The translations under genes were made by a program, and so were the position numbers. Of a stretch of 64,000 nt of DNA, positions 52,226 through 64,000 are shown one piece after another; the first letter of the stretch is position 1, and the number at the start of each line of letters is the position of its first letter. The stretch is from Anseranas semipalmata (taxonomy: Eukaryota > Chordata > Aves > Anseriformes > Anseranatidae). The notes under the pieces were generated by a model that was not told the DNA's origin, did no database searches, and saw only the letters and a list, made by a program, of their open reading frames with translations. The stretch is from positions 1,872 to 65,871 of the forward strand of contig VXAA01004228.1 of the NCBI GenBank assembly GCA_013399115.1. The letters run 5' to 3'.

Positions 52226-54094
52226 CTGGGAAGAAAAAAAAAGTCATGCTCATTCAGGCTTAAAGGCCACTTTGCTGGCCGAAGGTGCTGAGGTACTGTT
52301 TAGAAAAAATGTCTAGAGAAGCTCTCTCAGGTCACATCAAGCACTAAGACAAACTTTTCTACTTCCCTGTACTTGTCTTAGGTTGTTAAATCAATTACTC
52401 ACTATTTCTGCTTGCCTTCAGCTGCCATTTAGAATATGAAGAAATACATGAAAATTAAGGCCAGGAGAAAGTACATTTCCAAATTTAACAAACGAGAATC
52501 ATTCTGAGTGAAAGAATGTTCGTGGCACACCTATACAGGACTACAGCACTCATAACCTTTAACTTTAGAGTTTGCACAAAACACAAGTGATGGAGCTACT
52601 GGGGACTAACAGTCTTTCATCAGCTGCTACAGAAGCATACAGAAATATTTCTAACAATGACCTCTCCTGACTTATTTTCAAGAAATCACTGACATTTATG
52701 TTGTACATGGTTTTGTGTTATCTTTCAGAAATTTACAACTGTCTTAAACAGCTGAATATCTTTATGATAGCCTGTCTAGTACATGGGGATGAATATATAA
52801 GGTCTGCTAAGAAATTCTATACATATGATGCTGGAACAACATGTTAGTATTAAGAGTGAAAATGAAGAGGAGCTATTTTATTACTGAGTTGCTCGCCACA
52901 ATTGATTCTGCACTCTCATCAATGAGACAACACTTTTGGCAGACAGCCGTGGCACTATGAAGAAAAACATGTTTTTAGGGTTCTTGCACAAGGATACTGC
53001 TGTAGATTGTTCTTTAAATGAGCACAGGTTTTGGCCTAGTCCTCCTTCCACATCTTCACAGTCTTGAAGGAAAAGCAAACATAAATTGAGGTAGAAGAGG
53101 AAGCAGCTTGGCTTGTAATTCTTGAAAAAGAAGTGTCACATAATTCTTGGGTACCTCTGTGAAATTCTTATCACTAAGAGGTGATAAAACAGGGCCAAGC
53201 ATGCTTGAAAGCAGTGATTCCTTAAGGTATGTATGGCCTGAATTTTACAAACCTTTACAAATTTCATTAGGCTGTAGGTGTAGATGCTATCTAAAGGTAT
53301 GTGACCTTAAACACTTATTTCCTAGCTAAGAATTATCAGTATTCAAATGATTTTCAATTCATGGGAGAAGGTATGCCTGGTAAAAATTCCCATTTCCACT
53401 TGTTAGCATTTCCACAGGAAATTTAATCCTTTCTAACAACAAATACTGCAAAGTAACTTTGCATAAGCAACAATTTGGATGCCATTGGGAAAAATAACCA
53501 GACTGTAAAGTTTCAAGAGTTGACTGCTGAGATAATATGGAGATGGATGCTACTTCTGTGCTATACTTTTAGATGATCTGATTTAAAGAGGGCTGCAGCA
53601 GGAAGTCAGGTAGCATCCTTTTGCTGTGCAGGAGACAGCCTCTGAAAATAAATGAATCTGTCACAATGCCTTCTTCCAGGAATGGATGCAAAATGTATTG
53701 TTTCAGAGATCACACTATAACAGGATTCTGATTCTGTCACACTGTAAAGTGGTAGATCCCAGGACTTTGGACAAAGATGTGACATGAGAAATGATTTAGA
53801 GAATGTGACTCTCTTATTTACCTGCCATTTTATAATACCAAAGTAGATTGATGCCTTATTGCAGTAAATGCTGAGAAAAGTGCCATAGTACGCTCAGTAA
53901 CATCTTGGAAAGTCTTCATGGATGGGTTAATAAAGAATCACAGCAGTTGACAGCAGCCAAGAAAACAAGTAAAACATTATGAATTGTTAGCAAAGGAGTA
54001 GAGAACACAGTGGGCTACATTATGCCGCTGTAGAAGTTCACACTTCATCCACACCTTCAATACACCTCTGGATCTCTCAACTGAAAATGTTCTC
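52226..54094. other. presumed DPH6 intron, nothing recognised
   Basis: The minus frame at 52881-53078 looks superficially coding but lacks an acceptor and any RidA motif. No repeat was identified. Confidence 0.5.
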
Positions 54095-54350
54095 CAGCCT
54101 CCTTAAGGAGGATCTGACAGAGGTTTATAAAATCATGCATGACATAAAAAGGGTGGATATGGATAAGAACTGATTGTGCATGCTTGTCCTTCTGTACTAG
54201 AACTACGGATCATCAAATGACATTAGTAAGAGCATGGTTACAAAAAATACGACGGTGGGTGACACTTAAAATTTCTTGACAGAGAATGTAGTGGCTAAAA
54301 GAATTTTATATGGATTCAAGGGGGACCTGAACAAATACTTAGAAGACAGA
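54095..54350 (+). mobile_element. old CR1 LINE, forward orientation, body fragment
   Basis: AGGAGGATCTGACAGAGGTT, TATAAAATCATGCATGACAT, ACTAGAACTACGGATCATCA and later GGATTCAAGGGGGACCTGAA follow, in order, the 3' coding and UTR blocks of old avian/amniote CR1. It is heavily mutated. The matching 3' end seems to be at 54690-54735, with AT-rich DNA between. Confidence 0.75.
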
Positions 54351-54374
54351 GTCAGGAGGGACATATTAAAATTC

Positions 54375-54480
54375 CTAGTAAAAAATAATTTATACAATAG
54401 TTAATAATTTATATAGAAATTAATGATTTATATAACTATTAAAATAAATTTAATTAATTTAAATATGAATTAAAATAGTT
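54375..54480 (+). repeat. AT-rich low-complexity block inside the old CR1
   Basis: Near-repeats of AATTTATATA, AATTAATGATTTATATA and AAATTTAATTAATTT. Almost no G or C. It sits between the body and the 3' end of the CR1 copy at 54095-54735. Confidence 0.75.
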
Positions 54481-54689
54481 TGAAGCTGGGAGAACATTAG
54501 GGTGGATATATGCTTTTCCTGTTTTTACTATTCACATCTGCTTAGGATTACTGTTAGGAGTCAGAATATTAAGCAGAAGCTTCACCATTATTTCTATTCT
54601 TATGTTCTTACATAGGAATTTATGCTTATACTGAGATCAGTGGTGTGTTTGGTGAAGACATACGTCTGGGCTTTCTTGACTGGGCTGGT

Positions 54690-54735
54690 GGAATTTTCAC
54701 AACTAGTCCCTTCCAACATTTCTGCAATTCTAAGA
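54690..54735 (+). mobile_element. probable 3' terminus of the 54095 CR1 copy
   Basis: AACTAGTCCCTTCCAACATT followed by TCTGCAATTCTAAG resembles the CR1 tail (GGTCCCTTCCAAC then ATTCTATG). The orientation is the same as the fragment 340 bp upstream. Confidence 0.55.
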
Positions 54736-57700
54736 ATCTTTAATGTTCATCTGGAATATTTCAGATTGCTTTTATAGATTAATGGTGAACACAGAGTCAA
54801 ACAGAAGAATATGGATAACAGCTTGGAAGGAAGAAGTGCTTCTTCAGTTAGTTGAGCAGAGGTATTGGCATCAGAGTCTTGGGCTGGAAGAAGTGGGAGC
54901 TTAATGTTGTTACTCTTGGCCTCTTTCTGAGGAAAAAAAAAAAAAAAAAAAGCTTCATCTCCTTTTTCCCAAAGCAGAATCACACAGAGAACTGGAATCC
55001 CACTTTTAAGGGGCCACATATATTTTTAATCCCTGTTTATACAGAGACAGCAATGTTAGCACAGACAAGCAAAACCCAATTTACAATGCCAGGCAGTGCT
55101 GAGCAGGAGGTTTGTCTGCTTTAGGCACCTGCCACAGCAATGCACATCTTGAGTCCCATTACCACTGGAGCCACCAAGACAGTCAGCTGTGTTTTAACTC
55201 CTCTAATGAACTTGTGCTATGGATACTTAACTCAAATCTGCAAAAGTGTAAGGACAATTGGCTGGAAATAGAATGGGTTGAAGGGCATGGCTGAAAATTT
55301 ACTGAAGGCCACAGTTACTACAGTTAACAAATGACATCAAATTCCGTAAGGTATCTAATCACAAGAAATGAGAACGGGAACTCTCACTGTACTTTATATC
55401 TATGTGTAGGTCAAAGCTGAAGAAAGAGCTTGGTAGAAACATGCCTTAGCTAACACTTCCATGAAAATGTTTAACGCAGAAATACAAGCCCATCACTAGA
55501 TGGAAGGTTAACAACAGATTATGTCAATTCATTTTTAAACTTGTAATTAACAGGTAGCTCTGCATTAAAGTAAAATGGCTAGCTGAACTGCTGTGTGCAT
55601 AACTCTTTCCTGAGCTTTGCTCAGATACAAAGGTTATCACGTTGCTTACAGTATTACTGAGTCCTTGTATTTTGTAGGCCTTAGTTCTTAGTAAAAATTC
55701 ACTTTATTTTCATTGTGTGTGCTCAGGGGAGCTACAGAATACACTTACACTAATAAATGCTTAACGCTTCAAAGCAAAGCTGCAATGCTATGATTGTAGT
55801 TAAATGAAAAACACTGGGCTGTAAGGGGTGTAAACTAACTTACACAGAGTGTGGTTTTAAAAGTGATAAGCTTGAAAGAGAATTTCTCTGTCTAGCAGAT
55901 TATTTTTTCATTAGAAAATGTAAAACCTAAGTCAGACCTATTAAAATTCCTATGAAAACACAGGAATAATGAGTATGAGACAAACCTATACTCAAACCAT
56001 TTTATGAGCATTTAACTATATTACTTAATTTAGTAGGAAAAGGTACACATTTCAGTTATTAACATTTATTATATAAATTTGCTTATTCTGACTATTCTCC
56101 ATTTGTTCCAAATGAGAAATATTCTTTTTGTTGTGTGAGTAAGGACTAAGGACTACCTATCTCACAGCTGAATATATCAGGCTATAAGAGACAGAGATGA
56201 ATGCGTAATTGCTATCTCTACAAAGAATTGACTCAGAGAACAAAAAGAAAGATACTGTGATGTTACTTTTAGAAGCTGAGTTTATGAAAACCTTCTATGG
56301 TATGCATTATTACACCATTATAGTGGCAAGATTAATGTGCCTTTAAATAATACATTTAAAATTTCTTTTACACTGCCTGCATAAAACAGAGTGCATCAAA
56401 CTCCTGAGATCCAGTTTAAGCTTTGCTAGAGAGTCTCTCACAACAATAGGTTTATGACTTTAAAAAGTAAAGATTCCACTAGGAAAACTGCATAAGAATA
56501 AAAATGTCAGTTCCTGAAGAAAGTAGGATACAAGCAATCCTTTTCAACATCCTAGTTCATCTAATAAATAGGCCACATACATTGCTGGTATAACACTCCC
56601 GAATTCAAAGAATGAATAGCACAGTGTTTTATAACAATAAAATTGTTAAGACTTTTTGCAAAGCTTACCAATATAAAAAAAGTCTGACATTTATTATTCT
56701 TTCCTGAAATAAAACAGATTATTTGCTGCATGCCAAAAATACATTAACACAAGACTGGCAGACTAAAAATGAGGTCTTATAAACCTGAATATTTATAGTG
56801 GAACAAATACTGTTAATATAAAAAGAAACAAATTCTTCAGATATTTTAGTCCTCTCTACTCCACAAAGTGTTGGACAAGGTTGACGGTAGTTCAATTACC
56901 ACTGTCATATAGAAAGTATTTTGGACGATGTCAACTGGAACACTGAGCCTGTACTTGGTTGGTGTTGCCCAACAGGGAAAATCTAGAGAAAGCAAGGTTC
57001 TACTTTATTTTTTTGTTTCAGCATCTAATAGCACATTTTGCAGAATACTTTTTGTGCAGTCTTTACCTATCTTTCAGAAACAGAAACACAAACACAACAA
57101 AGGAAAGTAGATACAGGGAAACAAATATGGTTTTAGAAATTTAGGGGCAGTACTATTTCTAAGGGTACTTTTAATCAATTTTTGTAATTCTAGAGGACTT
57201 CAAATTAATGTGATCTCTCAATATAATTTCCATAAACTGGTATTTGGAAAAAAAAAAAAAGTTTTCTTGATAACAATTCTGAAAAATTCTACATGCAGGT
57301 ACAATGATGCAAAATTAATTATTAGATATGAAGTGGTCAACAATTAACATGCCAAGCACAAAAAGCTTAACTTTTGCCAAAGGCATTTTGTGTGTGAATA
57401 AAATGAGCATATTTCAAATTGTATTAGCAAGAGAAATCCATATAATATGTTGCTGGCTATTATTAAGATTTGTCAAGGCTAAAATCTTATGGTAGTCAAC
57501 CAAATACATCAGAAGAAACTACCACAAAAATTAACTAACATAATATAACTACTACCACACCAGTAAGCACTTTTAGGGACCAAATCACACAATAAATCTG
57601 ATAAATTTGATTTTAGAAGTCAAGACAGTTTTTTGGTGCATAAAGAATATATTTAAGCCTGCAGAATCAAAACTTTCATGACAAATGCTCTATGAATAGT

Positions 57701-59155
57701 ATTACTGTAAGTATATGTAAGTTTATATAAAAAAGACAAGCAAATGTGGAAGCCTGTGAAAACAAAAAGAGTTCATAAAAAATCAGATCAATAACTATAT
57801 ATGATCTATAGTTGACATCACTCAAACAGAATAATGTACCAACTTGGTATTCTTTTACCCTTACTGTCAACAGAGGCTTCAAGAAGTGTTATAAATTTTC
57901 TTCATTTCTGTGTGATAGACAAAAGCTCAGCAGAAATTAAAGACATAACCTTAAAAGCTCTGTTTTGATTATATTTAGTATATAAGGATATCATTTGCTT
58001 GTTAATTTTGTTTCTCTTTTCTATTGTTGGATCTCTGTTTTTTTATCCTTTCTTTTGGGACACTGAGAAGGCACAATGCAGGCTCTGTGACATGATCAAA
58101 ATAAGAGCAATCAGTACTGCATTTCCATTAAGACATAGTCAGCTTTGAACAAGTCTCTAGAAGAAATAAACAACTGAAAGTCTGAACAAAGACCATATGA
58201 AGAGTCTGTAATAACTAGGTTAACACCTTAGCTTTCTCAGCTTACCAACATGGAAGTTTCCTTGAAAAGTAAACTCAACTAATTACTTCTCAGAGTAAAT
58301 TGAAAGGAAAAAAAGAAAACATAAACTGGCCTGTAGAAAGAAAGACACTGACCTCCTCATGTGCAGCAATGGAGATGAAACTCCTATTTAAGACTGAGAC
58401 TTCAATTTTTGCTGAATTTATCAGGTAAGTATCACAATCTTGTTCTATCCCATTATCTAACACCACAGTCTCAACAGTCCTATGGACGTAGTTTTCAACT
58501 ACCATTTGAATTTTAATACATTTCATAATGGTATGTGACAATTATGCCACCACCAAAGCAAAAGAAAGATTTTAAAATGTTGGATAATCAGCTATGGGAA
58601 GCATGTGGTAATATCAAATGGAAAATATACAACACCATTTTTGTATATTTTTAGATGGCTGTAAACTTCAGACATAGCACTGAACATTCAGAGGAAAGCG
58701 CGTTCAGAGGACTGTAATGAATATGTCTGGACACATTCTGAGGACTATCGGCATAGCTGTCCAAGGGGCATAATGCCTGAAATTCAGAATTAGACAATGA
58801 GTATTAGCTTTAAAAAATGATGTGATTGCTTGAAGGAGATTTTCTCTCTTAATGGTCCCTTAATTACTCCCACTGACACATACTGAGACAGATTAAATCT
58901 CGCTTTTGTTTGTTATAGTTGTTTGTTTGTTTTCCTTTTTCTGAAAGAACTTTTTATGGCTCCAGCAGAAAGATTTTGGTAAGCAAGTGCTCTGACACAA
59001 TATGAATACATGTCTTTTTTGCCCTAAGTCAAAGGGGTCACCTGATTATCTGTAAGGAAGGGATTTTCCCTGCTGTTAACCACATACAAGCCTTGGGTTG
59101 TTTAGCTTATTGTGCAGAAATCTGCAGAATCAGATAATTAGATCATCTCTCACTA
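54736..59155. other. presumed DPH6 intron, several splice-like sites but no confirmed exon
   Basis: Minus-strand splice-like pairs at 56669-56703 and 58240-58340 were tested by reading frame and failed. The minus frame at 58290-58541 has a good donor (GAG|GTCAGT) but no family likeness. Confidence 0.5.
54933..54951 (+). repeat. poly(A) tract, 19 bases
   Basis: On the minus strand this is a T run followed by CCTCAG, which mimics a strong splice acceptor. Confidence 0.9.
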
Positions 59156-59521
59156 TCATAGAAACATCTAGCTTGGAAAAGACCTTCAAGACCATCCAGT
59201 CCAACCATCACTCTAACCTACTGAGTCCCATGGCTAACTGTGTCCCTCAGTGCCATGTCCACCTATCTCAAATACCTCCAGGTATGGGGACTCCAACACG
59301 TCCCTGGGCAGCCCATTCCAATGCTTGAACACCCTCTTTGTGAAGAAATTCTTCCTAATGTCCAATCTAAACCTCCTATGGTGCAACTTGATGCTGTTGC
59401 CTTGTGTCCTATCACCTGTCATCTGAGGAAAGAAACCCACCTCCTTTCAGGTAGTTGTAGAGAGAGATGAGGTCTCCCCTCAGCCCCCTCTTCTCCAGAC
59501 TAAACAATTCCAATTCCCTTT
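59156..59521 (-). mobile_element. CR1 LINE with remnant of the ORF2 C-terminus
   Basis: Left end TCATAGAAAC, then GACCATCCAGTCCAACCATC. The minus strand carries a short open frame (59234-59440) containing [20 protein letters not shown], which I recognise as the tail of the avian CR1 ORF2 product (endonuclease/reverse transcriptase polyprotein). This part follows the enzymatic domains. The copy is 5'-truncated near 59521 and is not functional. It is well enough kept that gene finders may call it a false protein. Confidence 0.92.
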
Positions 59522-59684
59522 GTGTCATTTGTATCATGTGTATGTACCGACCTAATAAACACACTTGCTACTGCACGGGAAGCTCAGTCCCTAAGTGCTC
59601 ATCCTGTGCCATAAAATATTTTAAACTCTTAAGGTCTGATATATTTTAGTCTAAGTACACCCACAGGGTTCAAAATAGGAATAC

Positions 59685-59775
59685 CTGGGTGAAATGTAAT
59701 GGTCTGTGATATACAGGTCAGACTAAATGATCTGGTGATGCCTTCTGGCTGTAAAAGCTACTAAAGCTATGAAAT
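59685..59775 (+). mobile_element. ancient CR1/L3-type 3' tail
   Basis: GGTCTGTGATATACAGGTCAG, then ACTAAATGATCTGGTGATGCC and TTCTGGCTGTAAAAGCTA. This is the 3' end of the old amniote CR1 family, also abundant in turtles, whose consensus has GTGTTATACAGGAGGTCAG. It is in forward orientation and lies 165 bp from the younger reverse CR1 at 59156. Confidence 0.8.
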
Positions 59776-61116
59776 CTGTTTTACCCACTACTTACACTCA
59801 GCCTCTCTACCAGCGCTGCTGTGCCTGCACTCTAAAAACCCTCAACAAGAAGGCAACCATCTTACTCATTATGGCCTTTAATATCCCTTGCTGATAGTTT
59901 TAAATTTTTAAACAGCCCTACCTGTCGTGCTGCCTTTTATGTGTTCTCACAGTTACAGATATAATTTTGGAAGCAAGATATCTAAACAGTAAGCATAATA
60001 AAAATGTAACAGGTTAAAGCTTATTAGCAGTAGGGAGCAGATGAAGCAAAATCCTGCCAGTTCCCCTACATTTCCTCCCCAGCAGGGACTTTCTGTCAAG
60101 CTGTGAGTTAGCTCTATACAATAATGCAGGCTGCTGTTACTGCAATTGCACCTTCCTATACCTCACTATTGTACTAAAAATTCACTTTGATTTTTGATTT
60201 CTTCCTTGGAAATAATAATATTTAAAGCAATTCCTGCAGAGCTAAATGTAAATTCCAGCACTGCATGCTAGATACTCAAAAGGCTATGAAAATGTAAAAT
60301 TGTAAGAAAATTACACATTAAAAAGCTGTTTTATTTGCTTTAAAAATATTAACTTCCTCTCAACAAACTAAAGGTTCCTGAGCCAAGAGATAACCAGTTA
60401 ATGACTGGAGTTAAGATTCCTTGAAATACCTCTCAAACATACATCATTCAATATATCAGTTACAATGTGGAAAAAAGATAACTATTTAAGGAACAAAGTC
60501 ATAAACTGATAGCAATATAAACTGAAAGCAAATGAAGTCTGCCACATGAAACATGATCACAGACTGTCACTCTGAGGATTTTATTCTTCATGTGTAGTGT
60601 CAAAAATAAGCACCTAGAAAAGAGAGTTGAACTGAATTAAGGACGTTCAAGATGGAAAGATTCCACTTGAAATTCATTTGAGAATGTGTACCCAAATGGG
60701 ACAGAAAACGAGGAAAGTTAATGGTCAAAATCTCCTTTCTGGGCATTAAGGATAGCTGATTTTATGATTCAGAATTTAAATTTCAGATCCTGATTGCAAA
60801 GATGTTTTCTTTGAAAGTCTACTTTCCCTCTGAACTTTGAACTTGAGCTGTTGAGCTAATTTTCAAACCAAGCGTCAGCTTTTCCCTCACATACTCTAAC
60901 TATAGTCACATGTTCACCTGTAGATGTACAGCACCATTAGCTACTGTTGTTAAATCTGTAATTAAATTTTGCAGTATGTAGTGAAGAAAATTGTGATGCT
61001 GTTGAAGGCAGAAGAAAAACAATTTGAAAATTCTGGTGGCACTTCTAAACTCCTATTAATTGCCAGGCTTTCATTCATTGAGACAGGTATCTTTAATAAT
61101 AATATGATATATAGAT
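59776..61116. other. presumed DPH6 intron with one exon-like segment
   Basis: AT-rich. The 81-bp segment at 60918-60998 (minus) has good splice signals and one open frame (see findings). Otherwise nothing. Confidence 0.5.
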
Positions 61117-61190
61117 TTGGGTCAGCTGTCCTGGCTGTGCTCCCACCCACTGCCTGTGGAAATTAACTCCATCCCGGCCAGACCCAGTAT
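61117..61190 (-). mobile_element. internally deleted fragment of the same ERVL-like LTR family
   Basis: GGTCAGCTGTCCTGGCTGTG is followed after a few bases by AATTAACTCCATCCC and a CCAGACCCAGTA end. These are two separate blocks of the LTR seen whole at 50721-51273, here brought together by an internal deletion, with the 3' half missing. The orientation is the same (minus). No duplication of the flanks is evident. Confidence 0.7.
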
Positions 61191-61520
61191 ATCCACTCAT
61201 GACAGGAATTTCAGGATAAATAATTTCATGCACCTAAAAATTATAAGCCAACCTTGAGTTAAATGCTTAACTGTTCTCAGCAGTAATTGGAATGAAACAT
61301 ACAGAAAGCAAGCTAGTTCTCCTGAAGATGAAGATACTCGCCTCAGATTACTACTGAAATATATAATGGGATCTTAACTCTTACGTGCCTCAAGGCAGGT
61401 GAATCCATGTAGAGGAGAGTGGAAAGTTTTGCAATAAACGGCCTTTACGTAACATGTATTAATATATATGCTAGTTAAAAGTTTTTGAAAAAATACAAAT
61501 ACATATTCATGCCTATGTTT

Positions 61521-61566
61521 GGGTATGTATGTATGTATATTTACCTATATGCATATATATGTATAC
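61521..61566 (+). repeat. (GTAT)n / (AT)n microsatellite
   Basis: GGTATGTATGTATGTATATT, then TATATGCATATATATGTATA. Confidence 0.85.
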
Positions 61567-63425
61567 AGGGATGATGGGAAAGTGAAAATATATATCTATA
61601 CATCTCCCCTACGTAATTCTGCAGAACATGCACAGAGAGACTATGCACTACTGAACAGATATCCTAATTCCATGCAAACATATATTTGACAAATTATGAC
61701 AAAACTTTACCAAAATTACTGACTTAATTAGAAATGATTGACAATTAGTATTTTCATCAGTTAAGAGTTACATTTTCGTCTTTTAGACTCACGCCCTTCT
61801 TTATTGAGATATAAGCAGAAGTAACTACTTTGTCAACTATAGGAGATGATCAGGATGTTTCCACAAAGGTGCTTAGAAATGAGATGCGTAAAGACCTGCA
61901 TAATATTAACACTGAGTAATGTCTAAAATAAAATCAAAGTTAGATTTCAAGTGTTACCAGCTGTGTTCATTGTGTTACAACTAAAAGATCGACAAGAATT
62001 ATACACAGGTATCACATCAGCTGGAAGCATTTTCATTTTTCATCCATGAAGCTGAATAAATACAGAGACGAAGCTGAAAGTGATTATTCACTGCTGAGCT
62101 GGCATGCATGTTACTGAGTATGGACCAGTTAGCACTGTCTGTTTTTGTCATGTAAACACTTAAAAATGTATTTCAAAATAATTTCAAAAATGATAGTTCA
62201 CTTTTAGGCTGTTTTACATACTTGTTTGAAGGTGGAGTACAGAAAAGGATAAATATTTTTTTTGTTTTATTTTGACATTTATGAGTAGGGAAATCTATAA
62301 TTGATTTAAATATATATACACACACAATTCTAAAGCCCATGTGACATTTTTTAGAGAAGAGAAGGGAATGAAATTGTTGTTATGACCAGCACAGAGAACC
62401 AGAGATTAGGATAATCAAGTACTGTAATTTAGTAGGATCCCTTGGACTGTACTATACACTAGTAAGGAATTATTTCCACTGGAAGATGGTGCAGATTTAG
62501 GACAGACCGTTGTGAGTAAAACATGTAGGTTGGGGTGGTAATCTGGCTGTTCTTTTGGTCCTGATTAGCAGGATTAACTCATCCAGACAAGAATAGAAGA
62601 AAAACTTCAAAGCTGACGAATGTCCTGAGGTTGCTTCCTTCCTTGTCTAAAGTGCCCTACATGCAATTAGGATTGCAGTTTAATAGGGAAGTTTCTTAAG
62701 TGAAAGTAGGACCTTGATCACTTTTCAGCCAAAATGGCATCCTACCCTCTATATAGAGGCACTGACAACAGGTACCAGCCTCAGGGCTGAAATCCTGCTA
62801 ATGGCTTTCACAGCCATCACACGTAAGACTTTTGACCAGAGGCTCTGGTCTGAGCGAAACACTGGATGCATATATGCCCTCTTGCTTAGCACAAAAGTGA
62901 CAGGCTTAAAGCAGAATTAATATTTTCAGCAAAGGAGATGAAGAATCACTCAAAAAAAAACTCTTATAAAGGGACTGCTGCAGGGGAAAATCAGTCAGCC
63001 TGGATGAACTAGGTTCTTTACTACCCTGAACAACTTGACATGTGTTTCTTCACCGTGTCTAACTGAAAAACAAAGTTCATTTGCATGTATATATTACCTG
63101 TAAATGGCTGCCTTATACCAGCTAAGGATTTGATCCTATCTCTAACTACATAAACATTCACACAAGTAAGAAACCCTCCCCTTTCTTATCTTACGTTGTT
63201 CATGTTTTATGTTCTACAACAGGTTAAATTCATGTACACTGTTTAGAACATTATGCAATCATATGTTTATTTATGTGTATATATATATATTCAATTTCTA
63301 ATAATGGCTTTAGTTAAGAACATGTACACTGCTTCATTGTTCTTTTTGTTGACTATAATCCTTTTATCCTTTTTAAAATTCATTAAGGTTCCACTAATAT
63401 TACAAATAGAGTATTATAATCTTCC

Positions 63426-63448
63426 TTTTTTTTTTTTTTTTTTTTTTT
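63426..63448 (+). repeat. poly(T) tract, 23 bases
   Basis: The longest homopolymer in the window. It lies at the end of a plus-strand open frame (63253-63450) that I regard as chance. Confidence 0.9.
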
Positions 63449-64000
63449 AAATGTGGCAATCCTTTCACCTCACATTGTGGCCCAGTGTCAAAAGGCAGAA
63501 TAGTTTCAAGGACCTCCAGAGTTCCACTATCTGCATTTGACCTGTGTTAAATATTCTCATTACAGTTGCTTCAAATGAATACAAAAGCTTTGTTTAATCC
63601 TAACACAGGGGAAATGAAATACACCAGGCACAAGATGAAAGACCCACTACCACTGAGCTATTTGAATGCACTGCTTGTTCTTAACATGGGCCATAAAAGA
63701 AGCCTGTTTTAATACATCAAACTGTAGAACACTCAAAATAGCATCTAGTAGCAAAATAAATGTTATAAACCTGATGAGACAAAAAAAGGAAACTGAAACA
63801 TATCTTTTCTTCCTACAGAATTTTTGATAGGCGTAGCTACTGGCTTGTGGCAATGCTTTTCAAAATGATTTAGTTTTCTTTTGCTAAAATGACCAATTAC
63901 ATTAATTAATCCATGCAAGATTTTTTGGCAGTGTAAATGTAACAGTTTTAATCTATCATTTATACCTTTATAATATTCCTTTACTTCTTACATTTCAACT

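Larger units (their letters stand above)
61191..64000. other. non-coding stretch, simple repeats only
   Basis: Microsatellites and a long poly(T). The minus frame at 63647-63853 follows an acceptor-like TTTTTTTGTCTCATCAG but ends in a stop without a usable donor and is not DPH6-like. Confidence 0.55.

Noticed and set aside
52881..53078. Minus-strand frame of 65 codons that looked like a DPH6 exon
   Set aside because: No RidA motif and no acceptor; it ends in a stop although it would lie in the middle of the gene.
54747..55019. Minus-strand frame behind a very long T tract and CCTCAG
   Set aside because: The acceptor strength comes from a homopolymer. I found no donor, and the peptide is not DPH6-like.
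56669..56703. 35-bp exon-like segment (minus) whose peptide resembled a RidA strand
   Set aside because: Careful counting of the 7-T run shows the frame needed to join 52158 contains a stop; other frames do not join correctly.
58290..58541. 83-codon minus-strand frame with donor GAG|GTCAGT
   Set aside because: No good acceptor and no likeness to DPH6 or any other family.
59234..59440. 68-codon minus-strand frame that resembles database proteins
   Set aside because: It is the CR1 ORF2 C-terminus; a transposon remnant, not a host gene.
62714..62920. LVPVV-like peptide on the minus strand near 62770, similar to the expected DPH6 C-terminus
   Set aside because: It lies upstream of the confirmed exon, so it cannot be the last exon, and it has no acceptor.
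1..64000. CRISPR array, operon, tRNA, rRNA or prophage-like system
   Set aside because: Nothing of this sort is visible. The window is vertebrate intron or intergenic DNA, and I found no sign of an undescribed multi-gene system.

Overview
The window looks like nuclear DNA of a bird. Evidence: several CR1 LINE 3' ends with the avian octamer tail (TCATAGAAT type), a solo LTR that I recognise as an avian ERVL-like family common in neoavian genomes, and MIR and ancient amniote CR1/L3-type remnants. The sequence is AT-rich and almost gene-free, as expected for a large intron or a gene desert. The order of bird cannot be proven here. The ERVL-like LTR suggests Neoaves, perhaps a passerine (inference).

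One coding exon is well supported: 49372-49777 on the minus strand, 406 bp with a clean acceptor, a CAG|GTAAG donor and an uninterrupted frame. Its protein matches the C-terminal RidA/YjgF-like part of long-form DPH6 (diphthine-ammonia ligase, last step of diphthamine synthesis on eEF2), with the LPRxAxIEWHV strand typical of that domain. Human DPH6 ends before this region, so a human-guided annotation would miss it. A 68-bp candidate for the preceding exon lies at 52158-52225. It has a strong acceptor, and its phase joins the first codon of the 49-kb exon in frame. Transcription runs right to left, so the ATP-pyrophosphatase exons should lie at higher coordinates, probably beyond 64000, and the last exon or exons at lower coordinates. 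I could not place those with confidence.

Layout: 1-38639 holds no recognisable gene. It has a possible hAT end (105-174), simple repeats, three MIR-like copies, two copies of an ancient palindromic amniote repeat and a pair of diverged direct repeats 6 kb apart (11392-11492 and 17376-17472). 38640-40150 has two minus-strand CR1s. 42440-42835 is a probable old plus-strand CR1. 49221-49305 is a short CR1 beside the DPH6 exon. 50721-51273 is a solo LTR with a 5-bp target-site duplication. 54095-54735 is an old plus-strand CR1 interrupted by AT-rich DNA. 59156-59775 has a minus-strand CR1 followed by an older plus-strand CR1/L3 tail. 61117-61190 is a scrap of the same LTR family. Most other open frames are short, lack splice context or protein likeness, and look like chance.
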